From the NCBI GenBank assembly GCA_021464245.1, contig JADCRB010000041.1, forward strand, positions 1,393,656-1,457,655: 64,000 bases of DNA. Reading direction: 5' to 3'. Below are positions 62,501 to 64,000 of the stretch, piece by piece (within the stretch, counting starts at the first letter, position 1; each line of letters starts with the position of its first letter). Below the pieces are notes generated by a model, which searched no databases, was not told the origin of the DNA, and worked only from the letters and a program-made list of their open reading frames with translations. The stretch comes from Carallia brachiata. Its lineage: Eukaryota > Streptophyta > Magnoliopsida > Malpighiales > Rhizophoraceae. A program made the translations under genes and the position numbers.

Positions 62501-64000
62501 GCAGTCCAACAAAGAAATGTCAAAAAAAAAAAAAGTCCAACAAAGAAATTCATTCATTTGAAAAGAAGATGATAATGTTAGAAAGATTAAAAAAGCCAAC
62601 TAATTTTTTTTTCAAAAGAAAAATACAGTTATCCGAGATTTAGAAACTGAAATCACCGCTCGATCATCAATAGATATTTTTTGGACCAAGATCATCATTA
62701 ATAGATCTAGCCAGCATGTTTATAACACGACCCAAATAAAAAGAGCATCACAATAAAAGCAAATTCTTTTTTTTTTAGTTTATAAGGAACTCTATCAAAT
62801 ATCTGAAGAAGAAAATAAAGTTAAGTAAACTTTGAATTCTACTAGTTAAAGGGTATTTCACTTAATTAATTAAGTAAATGTTAAACTTCACAATGAAAGT
62901 AAATTCTAAACTAAAAGGGTCACGACTCAAAATCAATCGAATTAGCACTCTGACGACGACAAAATCAGGTATGGAAAATTGTAATCTTCAGGCTTAATGA
63001 TTGCAGATTACATTTCGTGGACTCGTTTGCACCAAATTGAGCTCTTCTTGGAATGACAACTAGGCATGCATATGTCAAAAGCTAGATTTTTCTACTATGA
63101 CCACGTCATATTAAGCCACCAGATATCCTCACCCTACCGGAAGGCTCCACACGAAATTCTTATCTCACCACGTGCTCATTTCTTACTATAGAAAATTGAA
63201 TGAAACGAGATCTAGAGGAACCTCATTGGAATTAGGGAATATAAAAAGCCTGATTCCTTGGTTGGATTCGGTAGATGTGAGTTGTCCTAAAGTGAGATAG
63301 ACATGGTAATGGATAAAATGACACCATCATAATCCTCGATTATATATTCATGTTCAATGTTGTTATTTGTGATCATGAGTCTAATAAGAGTAACTGTATT
63401 TTTTTTTTTTTTTTGGCTTCTAACATGTCTGAAGAATATGACATCTTTGTAACATTTATGAAAATTTAATCTCAATTGACCTGAAGGACCATTAAAAGTT
63501 GAAACCCAAAATAAAAATGGTAAGCTTAAACCAATTTTCTTGTTCCAAACAAACACCCCAAAAAAAAAAAAAAGAACATTCAAAGCTTAGAGATTCCCAA
63601 AGAACTGTCTCCTTGAGCTATAATGACCAGGTTCGAATCTTATTGTACAAAGTGGACTACCAATTTGTACCGTTCTTCGTAGTGGATTCCGCAAGGAATC
63701 TGTGCCCTTTTTTGTCCATAACAGGGGTGGTGCTCTATTATGTCACGAGGATGCGAAATGATTCAATAATTACGATATTTTTTACGTTAAAATTATAAAT
63801 TTAATCTCATAATTTAATTTTAAACAAAATTCAAACTTATAATCTTTTAAACAGACGATAATTCTTTTAATTAATTGAACTACATAAACGTAATTGTAAG
63901 AAATCTATACTCTAACAAAGCAATCCTCCACCTGCTGCTGTAATATCCCCAACCACGGATTCATAGGCTCGTGCTAGTGGGGCTACCATTCAGCACTCTA
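59532..64000. other. AT-rich intergenic DNA to the window end
   Basis: No gene could be supported. An open frame on the minus strand at 60521-60850 has no recognisable motif. Homopolymer runs are common. A CACGTG-containing patch near 63170-63178 (CCACGTGC) is a possible G-box, without a gene to attach it to. Confidence 0.45.

Noticed and set aside
62363..62599. Phe-rich open frame on the minus strand
   Set aside because: The Phe runs come from poly-A tracts on the plus strand.
1..64000. tRNA, rRNA or CRISPR-type features
   Set aside because: I scanned for B-box-like GGTTCGAATC contexts and regularly spaced repeats. The one GGTTCGAATC near 63630 has no matching cloverleaf, and no spaced array exists.
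1..64000. A coordinated gene cluster or novel defence system
   Set aside because: Neighbouring genes belong to unrelated housekeeping or regulatory families, with mixed strands and kilobases of spacing. Nothing suggests joint function.

Overview
This is plant nuclear DNA, most likely from a eudicot of the rosid group. The evidence is spliced genes with GT-AG introns, AT-rich intergenic DNA, and plant-specific families: a type-B response regulator, an R2R3-MYB, a GT-1 trihelix factor, SKIP14, CC-NBS-LRR genes and a GRAS fragment. Several proteins resemble Sapindales/Malvales homologues as I remember them, but I cannot fix the species. Identifications rest on conserved motifs read directly from the sequence; no search was run.

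Layout. 1.2-4.3 kb (+): type-B ARR of the ARR11 kind. 5.9-7.5 kb (-): R2R3-MYB, convergent with it. 7.5-13 kb: intergenic, with a GRAS gene fragment, a long imperfect palindrome and an AT-rich element. 13.2-17.0 kb (+): La protein LA1. 18.2-19.2 kb (-): wreck of a plasma-membrane H+-ATPase. 19.3-19.8 kb: a duplicated PPR-like fragment. 20.0-23.2 kb and 26.1-28.4 kb (-): two related, decayed CC-NBS-LRR genes, each hit by a transposon. 30.7-34.4 kb (+): SRP72. 38.4-40.8 kb (+): F-box protein SKIP14. 43.4-43.6 kb (-): a small conserved plant protein. 44.5-45.7 kb (-): YqaJ/lambda-exonuclease-like gene with a changed catalytic lysine. 50.1-54.1 kb (+): GT-1. 55.2-56.8 kb (-): spindle checkpoint MAD2, convergent with GT-1. 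57.4-64 kb: a retroelement RNase H relic split by a MITE, a larger TIR element and AT-rich DNA.

The main cross-cutting observation concerns reading frames. Five otherwise well-conserved genes (ARR, MYB, LA1, SRP72, SKIP14) carry ten single-base frame breaks. Correcting each by one base closes every gene exactly in frame. Most breaks are at short homopolymers and most are deletions, which looks like consensus sequence error rather than gene death. GT-1 and MAD2 are perfectly in frame. The H+-ATPase, GRAS, NBS-LRR and RNase H copies are truly degenerate, because they show truncation, substitution stops or insertions.

The genes do not form a pathway or cluster. They are ordinary housekeeping and regulatory neighbours. 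I found no novel multi-gene system. The most interesting material is small: one MITE family caught twice inside dead genes, four related SINE copies all lying in introns (two with recognisable target duplications), a gypsy fragment inside an NBS-LRR gene, a 16-nt microexon in MAD2, and the lysine-to-glutamate change in the YqaJ-like nuclease.
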